Of a DNA stretch of 27,106 nucleotides, positions 1 through 7,676 are shown piece by piece. The notes below the pieces were generated by a model that worked only from the letters and a program-made list of their open reading frames with translations, searched no databases and was not told the origin of the DNA. How positions within the stretch are numbered: the stretch's first letter is position 1; every line of letters begins with the position of its first letter. Position numbers and translations under genes: made by a program. The stretch covers positions 1-27,106 of the forward strand of contig JBIKLY010000048.1 of NCBI GenBank assembly GCA_044359525.1, given 5' to 3'. This DNA is from CAJBIL01 sp044359525 (lineage in GTDB: Bacteria; Pseudomonadota; Gammaproteobacteria; Burkholderiales; Rhodocyclaceae).

Positions 1-312
1 GCCGGCAAGCTGTGCAACGGCGTACAGATTCACGTTGAAGACGGCAGCTACGAGCATCGCGCCTTCCGCCCGTGGCGCCTGCAAACGCTCGCCTTCAAGG
101 CGCTGCGCCGCCTGCAGCCCGATTACCCGATCTGGCGTGACTTTGGCTATGAATACGAACATGAGCGCCTGGCTATCGACCTGATCAATGGCAGCCCGCT
201 GCTGCGCGAGTGGGTTGATGACCCGACGGCAACGCCAGCCGATTTCGATGCGCTGGTCAGGCCCGACGAAGCGGCGTGGGAGGCGGAGCGCAAGGAATTT
301 CTGCGCTACTGA
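1..312 (+). CDS. NamZ-like exo-beta-N-acetylmuramidase (DUF1343), 3' end only
   Basis: The reading frame is open from the first base and ends at TGA 310-312, so only the last 103 residues are present. The fragment contains GVQIHV, then RAFRP, and later LAIDLINGSPLLREW, in the order I know from the C-terminal part of DUF1343 proteins such as Bacillus YbbC/NamZ. That family removes terminal N-acetylmuramic acid from peptidoglycan fragments and is usually exported or lipid-anchored. The N-terminal domain and any signal peptide lie outside the window, so localisation cannot be judged. The gene downstream has its own candidate promoter, so the two need not be co-transcribed. The family call comes from motif memory only. 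Confidence 0.72.
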   Translation, partial: AGKLCNGVQIHVEDGSYEHRAFRPWRLQTLAFKALRRLQPDYPIWRDFGYEYEHERLAIDLINGSPLLREWVDDPTATPADFDALVRPDEAAWEAERKEFLRY

Positions 313-392
313 ATGACTAAAACCGCACCACCCCGCCGCATTGCGCCGCTGATCGAAAACCGCAGCATCTCTAAAACAAGGCATCCCCACCT

Positions 393-401
393 TGGTACAA
401 T
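393..401 (+). promoter_or_regulatory. Candidate extended -10 promoter for the DUF2863 gene
   Basis: TACAAT at 396-401 is preceded by TGG, giving the extended -10 form TGnTACAAT. No good -35 box is found at 17 bases (AAAACA). The site lies about 30 bases before the ATG at 433, a plausible distance for a short leader. Confidence 0.4.
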
Positions 402-432
402 AGCCCGTTGAACCGCCCTCAGGCCACACACC

Positions 433-1605
433 ATGAAACGCTCCCGCTTCTCTGCCCGCAAGCGCATCTCGACTGACGCTACCGAACTGGGGCGTCTGGC
501 CACCGGCCTGGCTGAGGCCGGCGGCAAGCTGGAAGATGCCTTCTGGGAACGTCAACTTGCCGAACTGGTCGACAAGTTGCTGCACGACAATGGTGAGGAT
601 GACCTCAACGCAGCACTGGACCGCCTGTTCGACACGCACGCTGCCGCGCACGACGATCTGGCAGACATGATCGAATCCCGCGCCGAGTCCAGCGTCATGA
701 CTCACCAAGGGCAGGATTTCGACATCCTGCTGTTCAACGTTCCGCTGCTCGCCTGGTCACGTTTTTCGATCCCGGCCGGGGCGATCCCGAAGAGCACGCT
801 GCAAACGCTCAAGGTTCAGCTTGGCGCGCATGTCTTTGCGGCAAAGGCGCAAATCGCCCTAGCCGACTATCTGTACAGCCCGGATCAACTGCCGCGCAGC
901 TTCGTCGAAACCTGGCAACTGATGCGCGAACTCGGCACTGCAGCGCTGGGCAATCAGGAACTCAAGTGCGATGTGGCGACCATGCCGGAAACCAACCGTT
1001 TTCTCTCTGACACACGTTACGTCGTCGGCGCCATTGCGGTGCCGCGCGGCATGGCGCTGTTTCGCTGGAACGAAGGCGAAAGCACGCGCGAAGCCGCGCT
1101 CAAGGAATGGGTCAAGCAAGGCGGCCCAAGCTTCGAGCCGCTACTCACCGGCTGCGCCTATCAGCCCTTGCTCGCCGATGCCTACCACGCCGCCTGCCGC
1201 TTTGCCGACAGCGCCTCGCGCCCGTATTCACTGCGCGCCTCGGTGGCCTTCCTGCAAACCACGCTGGGCCAACCGGCCGAAGGTTTCCGTGCAGTCATCG
1301 GCGGCTTCCACGATCAGCGCCTTGAGGAATACCGCATCGGCTTTGGCCCGCGCGACAACGACGCAACCTACCACGGCGTTGTCTGGCCCTTGCTCGGCGC
1401 CGAAGACGAAACGACCGACATCGCCGGCGAAATCGAAGCGGTGCTGCGCGAAACCGGCATCAAGGAAGTGGTTGCGCACGACCAGCAATTCCCGTTTGAG
1501 TTCTGCGACGACTGCGGCGCACCGCTCTACCCGAATATCGAAGGCGATGCAGTGCACGCCGAATTACCCGAGCAGAACAACGCCCCTTCGCAGACGCTGC
1601 ACTGA
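433..1605 (+). CDS. DUF2863 family protein
   Basis: This 390-residue protein matches my recollection of the DUF2863 family, which is largely betaproteobacterial and has no assigned function. The N-terminus is basic (MKRSRFSARKR), followed by an acidic helical stretch and then a mixed alpha/beta body. Near the C-terminus CDDCGAPLYPN (Cys358 and Cys361) resembles half of a zinc ribbon, with no second CxxC pair visible. No signal peptide or membrane segment is seen, so it is probably cytoplasmic. The ATG at 433 has no strong Shine-Dalgarno but is the first Met after an extended -10 candidate. The gene is followed by the long inverted repeat before bioA and so looks like its own transcription unit. 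Function unknown. Confidence 0.75.
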   Translation: MKRSRFSARKRISTDATELGRLATGLAEAGGKLEDAFWERQLAELVDKLLHDNGEDDLNAALDRLFDTHAAAHDDLADMIESRAESSVMTHQGQDFDILLFNVPLLAWSRFSIPAGAIPKSTLQTLKVQLGAHVFAAKAQIALADYLYSPDQLPRSFVETWQLMRELGTAALGNQELKCDVATMPETNRFLSDTRYVVGAIAVPRGMALFRWNEGESTREAALKEWVKQGGPSFEPLLTGCAYQPLLADAYHAACRFADSASRPYSLRASVAFLQTTLGQPAEGFRAVIGGFHDQRLEEYRIGFGPRDNDATYHGVVWPLLGAEDETTDIAGEIEAVLRETGIKEVVAHDQQFPFEFCDDCGAPLYPNIEGDAVHAELPEQNNAPSQTLH

Positions 1606-1625
1606 CGCATTGAAAAACAAAAGCT

Positions 1626-1728
1626 TACCGCAGAGGCGCAGAGACTTCGCAGAGGTAACGCAGAGAAAACCTGCTAATAGCTTTTGGTTTTCTCTGCGTT
1701 ACCTCTGCGCCTCTGCGCCTCTGCGGTA
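1626..1728. repeat. Long inverted repeat with CGCAGAG units, copy 1
   Basis: The left arm at 1626-1671 and right arm at 1686-1728 are nearly perfect reverse complements, differing by a three-base indel and adjacent changes, with a 14-base loop. Each arm carries four CGCAGAG heptamers at irregular 8-11 base steps. The structure lies between DUF2863 and bioA, and the right arm ends 28 bases before the bioA ATG. A second member of the same family is at 24185-24298. The arms end in GAGAAAACC on the loop side, and no U-tract follows the outer stem. It therefore looks like a dispersed palindromic (REP- or MITE-like) element rather than an ordinary terminator. No open reading frame or transposase is associated. 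Confidence 0.9.
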
Positions 1729-1756
1729 GGTTTCAAAGTCTTTATTCACCACAAGC

Positions 1757-3094
1757 ATGCGCAATACCGACCTCCTGCAACGCAGCCTCAACGCCGTCTG
1801 GCACCCGTGCACGCAGATGAAGCAGCATGCGGCGGGTGCGAATCTTCCTGCCCCCTTGCCGCTGATCCCGATTGCCTCCGGCAAGGGCGTCTGGCTGTAT
1901 GACTTTGACGGCAAGCGCTATCTCGATGGTGTCAGCTCGTGGTGGGTCAATCTGTTCGGTCACTGCAACCCGCGCATCAATGCCGCGCTGCGCGAGCAAC
2001 TCGAAGAACTCGAACACGTCATCCTCGCCGGCTTCACACACCGGCCCGTAGTCGAACTCTCCGAGCGCCTGTCGCAACTGACCTGCAACGCGCTCGGTCA
2101 TTGCTTCTACGCTTCCGACGGCGCCTCGGCAACCGAGATCGCTCTCAAAATGTCGTTCCACGCTTGGCGCAATCTCGGCCGCGCAGAAAAGAATGAATTC
2201 CTCTGTCTCGAAGGCAGTTATCACGGCGAAACGGTCGGCGCGCTGGCCGTCACCGATGTGGCGCTATTCAAGGACGCCTACGCGCCGCTGATCCGCGCTG
2301 CAGCCACCTTACCGAACCCCGATGCACGCAAGGCGCGCGACGGTGAAACGCCCGTCGACGTCGCACGTCGCGCCGCCGCCGCACTCGAACGCCACCTCGA
2401 ACAACACCATCAACGCATTGCCGCGCTGATCGTCGAACCGCTGATCCAGTGCGCCAGCGGCATGGCCATGTACGACCCCGAATACCTGCGCCTGGCGCGC
2501 GCCCTGTGCGACCGCTTTGAAGTGCACCTGATCTGCGACGAAATCGCCGTCGGCTGCGGCCGCACCGGTACTTTCTTTGCCTATGAGCAAGCAGGCATAT
2601 CACCCGATTTCCTATGCCTGTCGAAAGGCATCTCGGGCGGCTATCTGCCGCTTTCGACCGTACTCACCACCGACGCCGTCTATGGTGCCTTTTACGACGA
2701 CGCGACGGCGCGCGGCTTCCTGCATTCGCACTCCTACACCGGTAACGCGCTGGCCTGCCGCGCCGCACTGGCGACACTCGATATTTTTGCGGAAGACAAG
2801 GTGCTGGAAAGCAACCTTCTGCGTGCCGAGCAGCTCGCCGCCGCCCTCGCCCCGCTGGCCGACCACCCGCAGGTGCGCCATCTGCGCCAGCGCGGCATGA
2901 TCATCGCCTTTGACGTGGAAACCAGCGACCCTGAATTCTCCCGCCGCTTCTACCGCGCCGCGCTCGATCGCGAAGCGCTGATTCGCCCGATCGGCAACAC
3001 CGTCTACCTGATGCCGCCCTACATCGTCAGCGCAGAAGAAATCGCCCACCTCGGCCAGGCCACCGGCGGGGCCCTGACAGAAGCCTTGACCTAA
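1757..3094 (+). CDS. bioA: Adenosylmethionine-8-amino-7-oxononanoate aminotransferase
   Basis: BioA converts 7-keto-8-aminopelargonate (KAPA) to 7,8-diaminopelargonate (DAPA), using S-adenosylmethionine as amino donor and PLP as cofactor. The 445-residue protein has the family opening VWHPCTQMKQH, the SSWWVNLFGH segment, SYHGET near residue 154, DEIAVGCGRTG (Asp261, binding the PLP ring nitrogen) and LSKGISGG, with Lys290 as the likely PLP lysine. Length is slightly above the 429 residues of E. coli BioA. The start is fixed by homology of the first residues, but there is no clear Shine-Dalgarno before the ATG, and the long inverted repeat ends just upstream. The next gene begins 18 bases after the stop. 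The other biotin genes follow only after a toxin-antitoxin/nuclease cassette. Confidence 0.96.
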   Translation: MRNTDLLQRSLNAVWHPCTQMKQHAAGANLPAPLPLIPIASGKGVWLYDFDGKRYLDGVSSWWVNLFGHCNPRINAALREQLEELEHVILAGFTHRPVVELSERLSQLTCNALGHCFYASDGASATEIALKMSFHAWRNLGRAEKNEFLCLEGSYHGETVGALAVTDVALFKDAYAPLIRAAATLPNPDARKARDGETPVDVARRAAAALERHLEQHHQRIAALIVEPLIQCASGMAMYDPEYLRLARALCDRFEVHLICDEIAVGCGRTGTFFAYEQAGISPDFLCLSKGISGGYLPLSTVLTTDAVYGAFYDDATARGFLHSHSYTGNALACRAALATLDIFAEDKVLESNLLRAEQLAAALAPLADHPQVRHLRQRGMIIAFDVETSDPEFSRRFYRAALDREALIRPIGNTVYLMPPYIVSAEEIAHLGQATGGALTEALT

Positions 3095-3112
3095 AAGACA
3101 TAGGGAAAGCGG

Positions 3113-3733
3113 GTGTATCACGGCGAAAAGTTCAATACCGTCACGCACCTGATCGGCGCGGCACTCTCCATCGCCGGCCTGTCCATTCTGCTCACGCTGG
3201 CCATTGTGCAAGGCGATCCATGGAAAATCCTCAGCTTCAGCATTTACGGCGCGACACTGGTACTGCTCTACTGCTTTTCCACCATTTACCACGGCATCAG
3301 GAATCCACGCGCCAAGGCGATCCTGCAAAAACTCGACCACAACGCCATCTACCTGCTGATCGCCGGCAGCTATACGCCATTTGCATTGATCACCCTGCGC
3401 GGGCCCTGGGGCTGGACGCTGTTCGGCTTGAGCTGGAGCCTGGCGCTGTTCGGTATCGCGCAGGAACTGACGCTGGGCCGCCACACCCGCCGCCTGTCGA
3501 TGATCCTCTATCTGCTGATGGGCTGGCTGGTGGTGATCGCCATCGAGCCCCTGCTCCAGGCCATGCCCGCAGCCGGCCTGGCCTGGCTGGTGGCGGGCGG
3601 CATCATCTATAGCCTCGGCATCTATTTTTACCTGAACGATGAACGTGGGCGGCATTACCACGGCATCTGGCACCTGTTCGTGCTCGGTGGCAGCTTCTGT
3701 CATTTCATGTGCATCCTGCTCTACGTGGCATAG
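3113..3733 (+). CDS. Hemolysin III / YqfA (PAQR-like) family membrane protein
   Basis: This 206-residue protein has about seven hydrophobic helices and the metal-site motifs of the hemolysin III/PAQR superfamily: STIYH (Ser56, His60), LDHNAIYLLIAGSYTPF (Asp75) and HGIWH (His183, His187), with His197 beyond. The Ser/His/Asp/HxxxH set is what binds zinc in PAQR hydrolases. The bacterial members are inner-membrane proteins of poorly known role, and the haemolysin name is historical. I take the GTG start at 3113 because an AGGGAAAG Shine-Dalgarno lies just before it and MYHGEKFN is a typical family N-terminus. It follows bioA closely and is probably co-transcribed with it, without an obvious biotin role. 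Confidence 0.88.
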   Translation: MYHGEKFNTVTHLIGAALSIAGLSILLTLAIVQGDPWKILSFSIYGATLVLLYCFSTIYHGIRNPRAKAILQKLDHNAIYLLIAGSYTPFALITLRGPWGWTLFGLSWSLALFGIAQELTLGRHTRRLSMILYLLMGWLVVIAIEPLLQAMPAAGLAWLVAGGIIYSLGIYFYLNDERGRHYHGIWHLFVLGGSFCHFMCILLYVA

Positions 3734-3780
3734 CCACCGGCGCCACGACCGGAAATCGGCAAGCAGCAGTTCGAACACTT

Positions 3781-3804
3781 TTGGAACACTTTTCCAACAT
3801 TTTT
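3781..3804 (+). terminator. Possible weak intrinsic terminator after the hemolysin III gene
   Basis: TTGGAA (3781-3786) and TTCCAA (3792-3797) form a six-base stem with a five-base loop, followed by CATTTTT. The stem is short and A+T rich, so termination would be weak at best. It sits between the hemolysin III gene and the toxin-antitoxin operator. Confidence 0.3.
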
Positions 3805-3822
3805 CTTGCGCAGGAACGTGGC

Positions 3823-3842
3823 TTGTATTACCGTTAATACAA
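3823..3842. promoter_or_regulatory. Palindromic operator candidate before the RHH antitoxin gene
   Basis: TTGTATTA at 3823-3830 and TAATACAA at 3835-3842 form a perfect eight-base inverted repeat around CCGT. It ends 21 bases before the antitoxin ATG, where the promoter is expected. Ribbon-helix-helix antitoxins usually bind such palindromes as dimer pairs to repress their own operon, so this is the natural autoregulation site. Binding is inferred, not shown. Confidence 0.6.
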
Positions 3843-3863
3843 ATACGCAATCAAGGAAACACC

Positions 3864-4127
3864 ATGACCACGACCGTTCGCATCCCCGATCGTCTCGAAC
3901 AGACGCTGGCGCAGTATTGCGTCGAGACGCGGCGCAGCAAATCGGAAGTCATCATCGAACTGCTCGAACAGCGCTTCTCGAAGGAAGCCGCAGCGAAATC
4001 GTCCTATGAAATTGCTTGCGACGCAGGTTTCATCGGCTCCTTTGCCTCGAAAGAAAGCAGCACCACCGACACCAAAGCACGCGTCAAGGCGGCCATTCGC
4101 CAGAAGCACGGGCGTAGCGCAGCGTGA
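3864..4127 (+). CDS. Ribbon-helix-helix antitoxin of a PIN toxin pair
   Basis: The 87-residue protein opens with a short beta strand (TTTVRIP) and two helices containing RRSKSEVIIELLEQ, the usual ribbon-helix-helix DNA-binding fold. The C-terminal half, with a run of small and charged residues, is the likely toxin-neutralising tail. The ATG at 3864 is chosen over an in-frame upstream start because it follows AAGGAA at five bases and directly begins the RHH fold. The palindrome just upstream is a likely self-operator. The stop overlaps the toxin start as GTGA. Gene order, overlap and fold agree with a type II VapBC-like module. CopG/Arc-type subfamily assignment is not certain. Confidence 0.82.
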   Translation: MTTTVRIPDRLEQTLAQYCVETRRSKSEVIIELLEQRFSKEAAAKSSYEIACDAGFIGSFASKESSTTDTKARVKAAIRQKHGRSAA

Positions 4128-4528
4128 CGGTATTACTGGTCGACACCGGCCCGCTCGTCGCCCTGGCCGACAAACGCGACAAGGCACACGAGCGCTGCAC
4201 GCAGTTCCTGAAGGACTATCGCGGTCGGCTGCTCACCACCTGGGCCGTGCTCACCGAGTTTTCCCACCTCGCACCGACGGTGGCGTCGACCCTACCGCTC
4301 TACCGCTGGATTGAACGCGGCGGGCTGGAAGTGATGCCGCTTGGCAAGGAAGAGCTGATCACCGCCATCGACTGGATCAACCGCTACGCCGACCGACCAA
4401 TGGATCTTGCCGATGCCTCGCTCGTGGTCGCTGCGCTGAAAACCGGCAGCGCCACGGTGTGGACGCTCGACCGCAACGACTTTGAAACCTATCGTCTGCC
4501 CGGGCGAAAGCATTTCCGGCTGGTTTGA
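4124..4528 (+). CDS. PIN-domain ribonuclease toxin (VapC-like)
   Basis: This 134-residue protein is a PIN domain: VDTGPL at the N-terminus (Asp7), LTEF (Glu45), DLADASLV (Asp94, Asp97) and TLDRNDF (Asp116) supply the acidic residues that hold the catalytic magnesium. VapC-type PIN toxins cut tRNA or rRNA at single sites; the target here cannot be predicted. The GTG start overlaps the antitoxin stop by four bases, indicating translational coupling. All acidic positions are intact, so it should be active. Base composition is as G+C rich as the chromosomal neighbours, so the pair does not look recently acquired by composition. The nuclease gene downstream begins three bases after its stop. Confidence 0.87.
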   Translation: MTVLLVDTGPLVALADKRDKAHERCTQFLKDYRGRLLTTWAVLTEFSHLAPTVASTLPLYRWIERGGLEVMPLGKEELITAIDWINRYADRPMDLADASLVVAALKTGSATVWTLDRNDFETYRLPGRKHFRLV

Positions 4529-4531
4529 AAC

Positions 4532-5647
4532 ATGAATCAACTTCCAGACAATCTCTATCAAGACATCCAGACCGGCATTATCGATTTGCTGGAATCCGCT
4601 CGCCGGACAGCGGCACGTAATATCAATGCACTGATGACTGCCAGCTATTGGAAAATCGGGCGGCGAATCGTAGACTTTGAACAAGGCGGTGAGGGGCGCG
4701 CCGGTTATGGCGAAGGTCTGCTAAAAGACCTGTCGGCAAAGCTTTCCACCCGATTTGGTCGTGGTTTCAGTGTGGTGAACCTACAGCAGATGCGGAATTT
4801 CTACCTATGCTGGCCAGCCGAACAGATTCATCAGACACCGTCTGCTAAATCCTCGGGGCTCGTTACTATCGAGGCAACGCCTGCACAATCACCAGACCTC
4901 CAGCGCCTCGCCACGCACTTCCCTCTCCCCTGGTCTGCTTACGTCCGACTGCTTTCGGTAAAAAATCTGTCGGGCCGCAATTTCTACGAAACCGAAGCGC
5001 TACGCTGCGGCTGGTCGGTACGCCAACTGGACCGGCAGATCAACAGCCAGTTTTATGAGCGGATCACACTCTCGAAAAACAAGGCCGCAATGCTGGAGAA
5101 GGCGGAAATTGCGGAACCCGGCGATGCCATGAGCGCAGAAGAAGTCGTCAAGGATCCATTCGTCCTCGAATTTCTCAACCTCAAGGATGAATATTCGGAG
5201 TCCGATCTTGAAGATGCGTTGATTCAGCATCTGGCCGATTTCCTGATGGAGTTGGGTGACGACTTTGCCTTTGTTGGCCGCCAGCGACGCCTGCGACTCG
5301 ATGACAACTGGTTTCGCGTTGACCTGCTGTTTTTTCACCGCCGCCTCCAGTGCCTCGTCATCATTGACTTGAAGGTAGGAAAATTCAGCTATGCCGATGC
5401 CGGGCAAATGCACCTGTACCTCAACTACGCTCGCGAACACTGGATGAAACCAGGCGAGAACCCACCTATTGGTCTTGTTCTCTGCGCAGCCAAGGGCAGC
5501 GCAGAAGCACACTACACACTGGACAATCTCGCGAACGCCATCCTTGCCGCGGAATATCGAACCGTTCTGCCTGACGAAACACTGCTCGCAGAAGAGCTTG
5601 TACGCACACGACAACTGCTGGAAACACGCAAGCACCCGCCACGCTGA
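4532..5647 (+). CDS. DUF1016 / YhcG-type PD-(D/E)XK nuclease domain protein
   Basis: The 371-residue protein has an N-terminal DUF1016 helical domain (about residues 5-180, with SYWKIGRRIVDFEQ and LSTRFGRGFSVVNLQQMRNFY). A C-terminal YhcG-type nuclease domain follows (about 205-355). In the latter, FRVDLLFFHR (Asp264) and IIDLKVGKF (Asp279-x-Lys281) form the PD-(D/E)XK core, followed by GQMHLYLNYA. Most members I recall have Glu in the VELK position; here it is Asp, an accepted variant. The family often travels with restriction or toxin loci, but its role is not settled. Sampled stretches are near 47-57% G+C against about 65% in bioF. It starts three bases after the PIN toxin, and its stop shares a base with the bioF start. 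Confidence 0.87.
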   Translation: MNQLPDNLYQDIQTGIIDLLESARRTAARNINALMTASYWKIGRRIVDFEQGGEGRAGYGEGLLKDLSAKLSTRFGRGFSVVNLQQMRNFYLCWPAEQIHQTPSAKSSGLVTIEATPAQSPDLQRLATHFPLPWSAYVRLLSVKNLSGRNFYETEALRCGWSVRQLDRQINSQFYERITLSKNKAAMLEKAEIAEPGDAMSAEEVVKDPFVLEFLNLKDEYSESDLEDALIQHLADFLMELGDDFAFVGRQRRLRLDDNWFRVDLLFFHRRLQCLVIIDLKVGKFSYADAGQMHLYLNYAREHWMKPGENPPIGLVLCAAKGSAEAHYTLDNLANAILAAEYRTVLPDETLLAEELVRTRQLLETRKHPPR

Positions 5648-6813
5648 TGACCGAATTTTCACTTTTCTCGATGCTTGAAACCGAGTTAGCTGCACTCGAC
5701 AGCGCCGGCCTGAAACGCCGTAGACGCAAGCTGAAAGCGCCCTGCGGGCCGTTGGCCGTGGTTGACGGGCGGCAACTGATCAGCTTTTGCAGCAATGATT
5801 ATCTGGGGCTGGCCAATGATCCAGCGCTGATCGCGGCTGCCTGCGACGGTGCAAAAACCTGGGGCGTCGGCAGCGGCGCTTCGCATCTGGTCAGCGGCCA
5901 TCAAGCACCACACGAAGCGCTCGAACAAAAGCTCGCCGCCTTCACCGGCTTCCCGCGCGCCCTGCTCTTCTCGACCGGCTACATGGCCAACCTCGGTATC
6001 GTTCCGGCGCTGGTCGGGCGCGGCGATGCGGTGTTTTCCGACAAGCTCAACCACGCCTCGCTGATCGACGCCATCCAGCTTTCGCGCGCCGAAAGCAAGC
6101 GCTACCCGCACGCCGATCTGGCTGCCCTTGAGCACCTCCTCGCCGCAAGCAAGGCCACGCGCAAGCTGATCCTGACCGACGCCGTCTTCAGCATGGACGG
6201 CGATCTGGCGCCTTTGCCGGCCTTGCTCGCACTGGCTGAGCGCTTCGACGCCTGGCTGGTGATTGACGATGCGCACGGCTTTGGCGTGCTTGGCCCACAG
6301 GGGCGCGGCAGTCTCGCGCATTTCGCGCTGCCGCAAGCGCAACGCATCATTTACATGGGCACGTTGGGCAAGGCTGCCGGTGCTTCGGGCGCCTTTGTCT
6401 GCGCCGACGAAGCCGTCATCGAATGGCTGCTGCAACGCGCCCGAACCTATATTTTCACCACCGGATCAAGCCCGCTGATTGCCTGCGCACTGCTTGCCAG
6501 CCTCGACCTGATCGAAAAGGGCGACGCCCGCCGCACGCATTTACGGCAGCTTACGGCGCAACTGCGCGACGGCCTGGCCGACACACGCTGGCAACTCCTG
6601 CCGTCACCCACAGCGATCCAGCCGGTGATCATCGGCGACAACTTCGCGGCACTGCGTGTCGCCAACGGCCTGTATGAGCGCGGGCTGTGGGTGCCGGCCA
6701 TCCGCCCGCCGACCGTGCCGAAAGGCACGGCGCGCCTGCGCGTTTCGCTGACCGCCGCACACACCGGGACACAGGTAGCAATGCTCGTCGATGCGCTGAA
6801 GGAACTGGCGTGA
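5647..6813 (+). CDS. bioF: 8-amino-7-oxononanoate synthase (KAPA synthase)
   Basis: BioF condenses pimeloyl-ACP (or pimeloyl-CoA) with L-alanine to KAPA with loss of CO2, using PLP. The 388-residue protein shows the alpha-oxoamine synthase signatures: FCSNDYLGLA, GSGASHLVSGH, NHASLIDA, DDAHGFGVLG and TLGKAAGASGAF, where Lys242 is the PLP lysine. The ATG at 5647 overlaps the TGA of the nuclease gene by one base (TGATG). A second ATG at 5671, just before ETELAALDSAGLKRRRR, is an equally sensible start by family alignment. Neither has a good Shine-Dalgarno, suggesting coupling to upstream translation. The 3' end overlaps bioH as GTGA. Confidence 0.95.
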   Translation: MTEFSLFSMLETELAALDSAGLKRRRRKLKAPCGPLAVVDGRQLISFCSNDYLGLANDPALIAAACDGAKTWGVGSGASHLVSGHQAPHEALEQKLAAFTGFPRALLFSTGYMANLGIVPALVGRGDAVFSDKLNHASLIDAIQLSRAESKRYPHADLAALEHLLAASKATRKLILTDAVFSMDGDLAPLPALLALAERFDAWLVIDDAHGFGVLGPQGRGSLAHFALPQAQRIIYMGTLGKAAGASGAFVCADEAVIEWLLQRARTYIFTTGSSPLIACALLASLDLIEKGDARRTHLRQLTAQLRDGLADTRWQLLPSPTAIQPVIIGDNFAALRVANGLYERGLWVPAIRPPTVPKGTARLRVSLTAAHTGTQVAMLVDALKELA

Positions 6814-7676
6814 TCCGCAGGATTGTTGGCAATGGCCCCGACCTCGCGCTGATCCACGGCTGGGGACTGGGCAGTGCCGCCTGGGAACCGGTGGTCGCAG
6901 CGCTCGCGCAACGTTGCCGCGTGCATCTGATCGACCTGCCGGGTTATGCCATGCCTGAAAGCCGCATGGATAAACGGCCTACAGATAAGCACAGCCAGCA
7001 GGCTCATGAACAAAGCATCCTGGAAGATACCCACTGTAGAACGCCATCTGGCGCGCCTTGCAGCCCACCCGATTTCATCCAGACCAGCGCGGCGCTCATC
7101 GACCACCTGCCCGACGGCTGCATCCTGTGCGGCTGGTCGCTCGGCGGCATGCTGGCGCTGCAAGCGGCGCTACTCGCAAGACAACGCATCAAGGGGCTGA
7201 TCCTGATCGGCAGCACGCCCAGCTTCATGCAACGCGAAGGCTGGCCGCACGCACAGCCGCCGGCCCTGCTCGACACGTTCAGCGACGCCGTGACGAAGGA
7301 TGCAGCGACCACCCTGCAACGCTTTGTCGCCCTGCTCAATCAGGGCGACGCGCAGGCGCGGTCACTCGGTCGGGCCATGATCAGGCAAGCGCTGGCGGCG
7401 CCGCTCCCCGACACGGCAGTGCTGCTCGCCGGCCTCGGCTGGCTGCGCGATGTCGATCTGCGCGCACGCATTCCGGGCATCACCACGCCGACCCTGCTCA
7501 TCCACGGCGAGCGCGACCCGCTGATGCCGCTGGCTGCCGCACACTGGCTTGCAGACCAACTACCGCAGGCACGGCTTGAAATATTCCCGAACGCCGCCCA
7601 CGCGCCCTTCCTCGCCGCCCCCGAACGCTTCGCCACGCTGGTGACTGATTTCTGCCATGCCCCTGCTGCCGCCTAA
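6810..7676 (+). CDS. bioH: Pimeloyl-ACP methyl ester carboxylesterase, enlarged
   Basis: BioH hydrolyses the methyl ester of pimeloyl-ACP, ending the disguised fatty-acid synthesis stage opened by BioC. It is an alpha/beta hydrolase with HGWG (16-19), the nucleophile elbow GWSLGG (Ser110), HGERDPL (Asp236) and NAAHAPF (His264). The GTG at 6810 is chosen because it overlaps the bioF stop as GTGA and leads straight into the family N-terminus. The protein has 288 residues against 256 in E. coli; the Ser, Asp and His positions are all shifted by 28-29, so the extra length lies before the nucleophile. It corresponds to about residues 48-88, a hydrophilic stretch with two cysteines and lower G+C. 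The triad is intact and the frame stays open. Confidence 0.9.
   Translation: MIRRIVGNGPDLALIHGWGLGSAAWEPVVAALAQRCRVHLIDLPGYAMPESRMDKRPTDKHSQQAHEQSILEDTHCRTPSGAPCSPPDFIQTSAALIDHLPDGCILCGWSLGGMLALQAALLARQRIKGLILIGSTPSFMQREGWPHAQPPALLDTFSDAVTKDAATTLQRFVALLNQGDAQARSLGRAMIRQALAAPLPDTAVLLAGLGWLRDVDLRARIPGITTPTLLIHGERDPLMPLAAAHWLADQLPQARLEIFPNAAHAPFLAAPERFATLVTDFCHAPAAA

Noticed and set aside
1626..1728. CGCAGAG repeats considered as a CRISPR or direct-repeat array
   Set aside because: The units are seven bases, irregularly spaced and arranged as two inverted arms, with no spacers of constant length and no cas genes.
971..1729. A 252-codon plus-strand frame over the DUF2863 gene and the repeat
   Set aside because: It is rich in Ala, Pro and Arg, overlaps DUF2863 in another frame, and part of it is the inverted repeat itself.
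2612..3850. A 412-codon open frame on the minus strand across bioA and the hemolysin III gene
   Set aside because: The translation is glutamine- and alanine-rich without a recognisable domain and lies opposite two well-supported genes. Long antisense frames are common in high-G+C DNA.
3639..3863. Longer start for the RHH antitoxin beginning inside the hemolysin III gene
   Set aside because: It would read through the palindrome and promoter region, and the RHH fold begins exactly at the ATG at 3864 behind AAGGAA.
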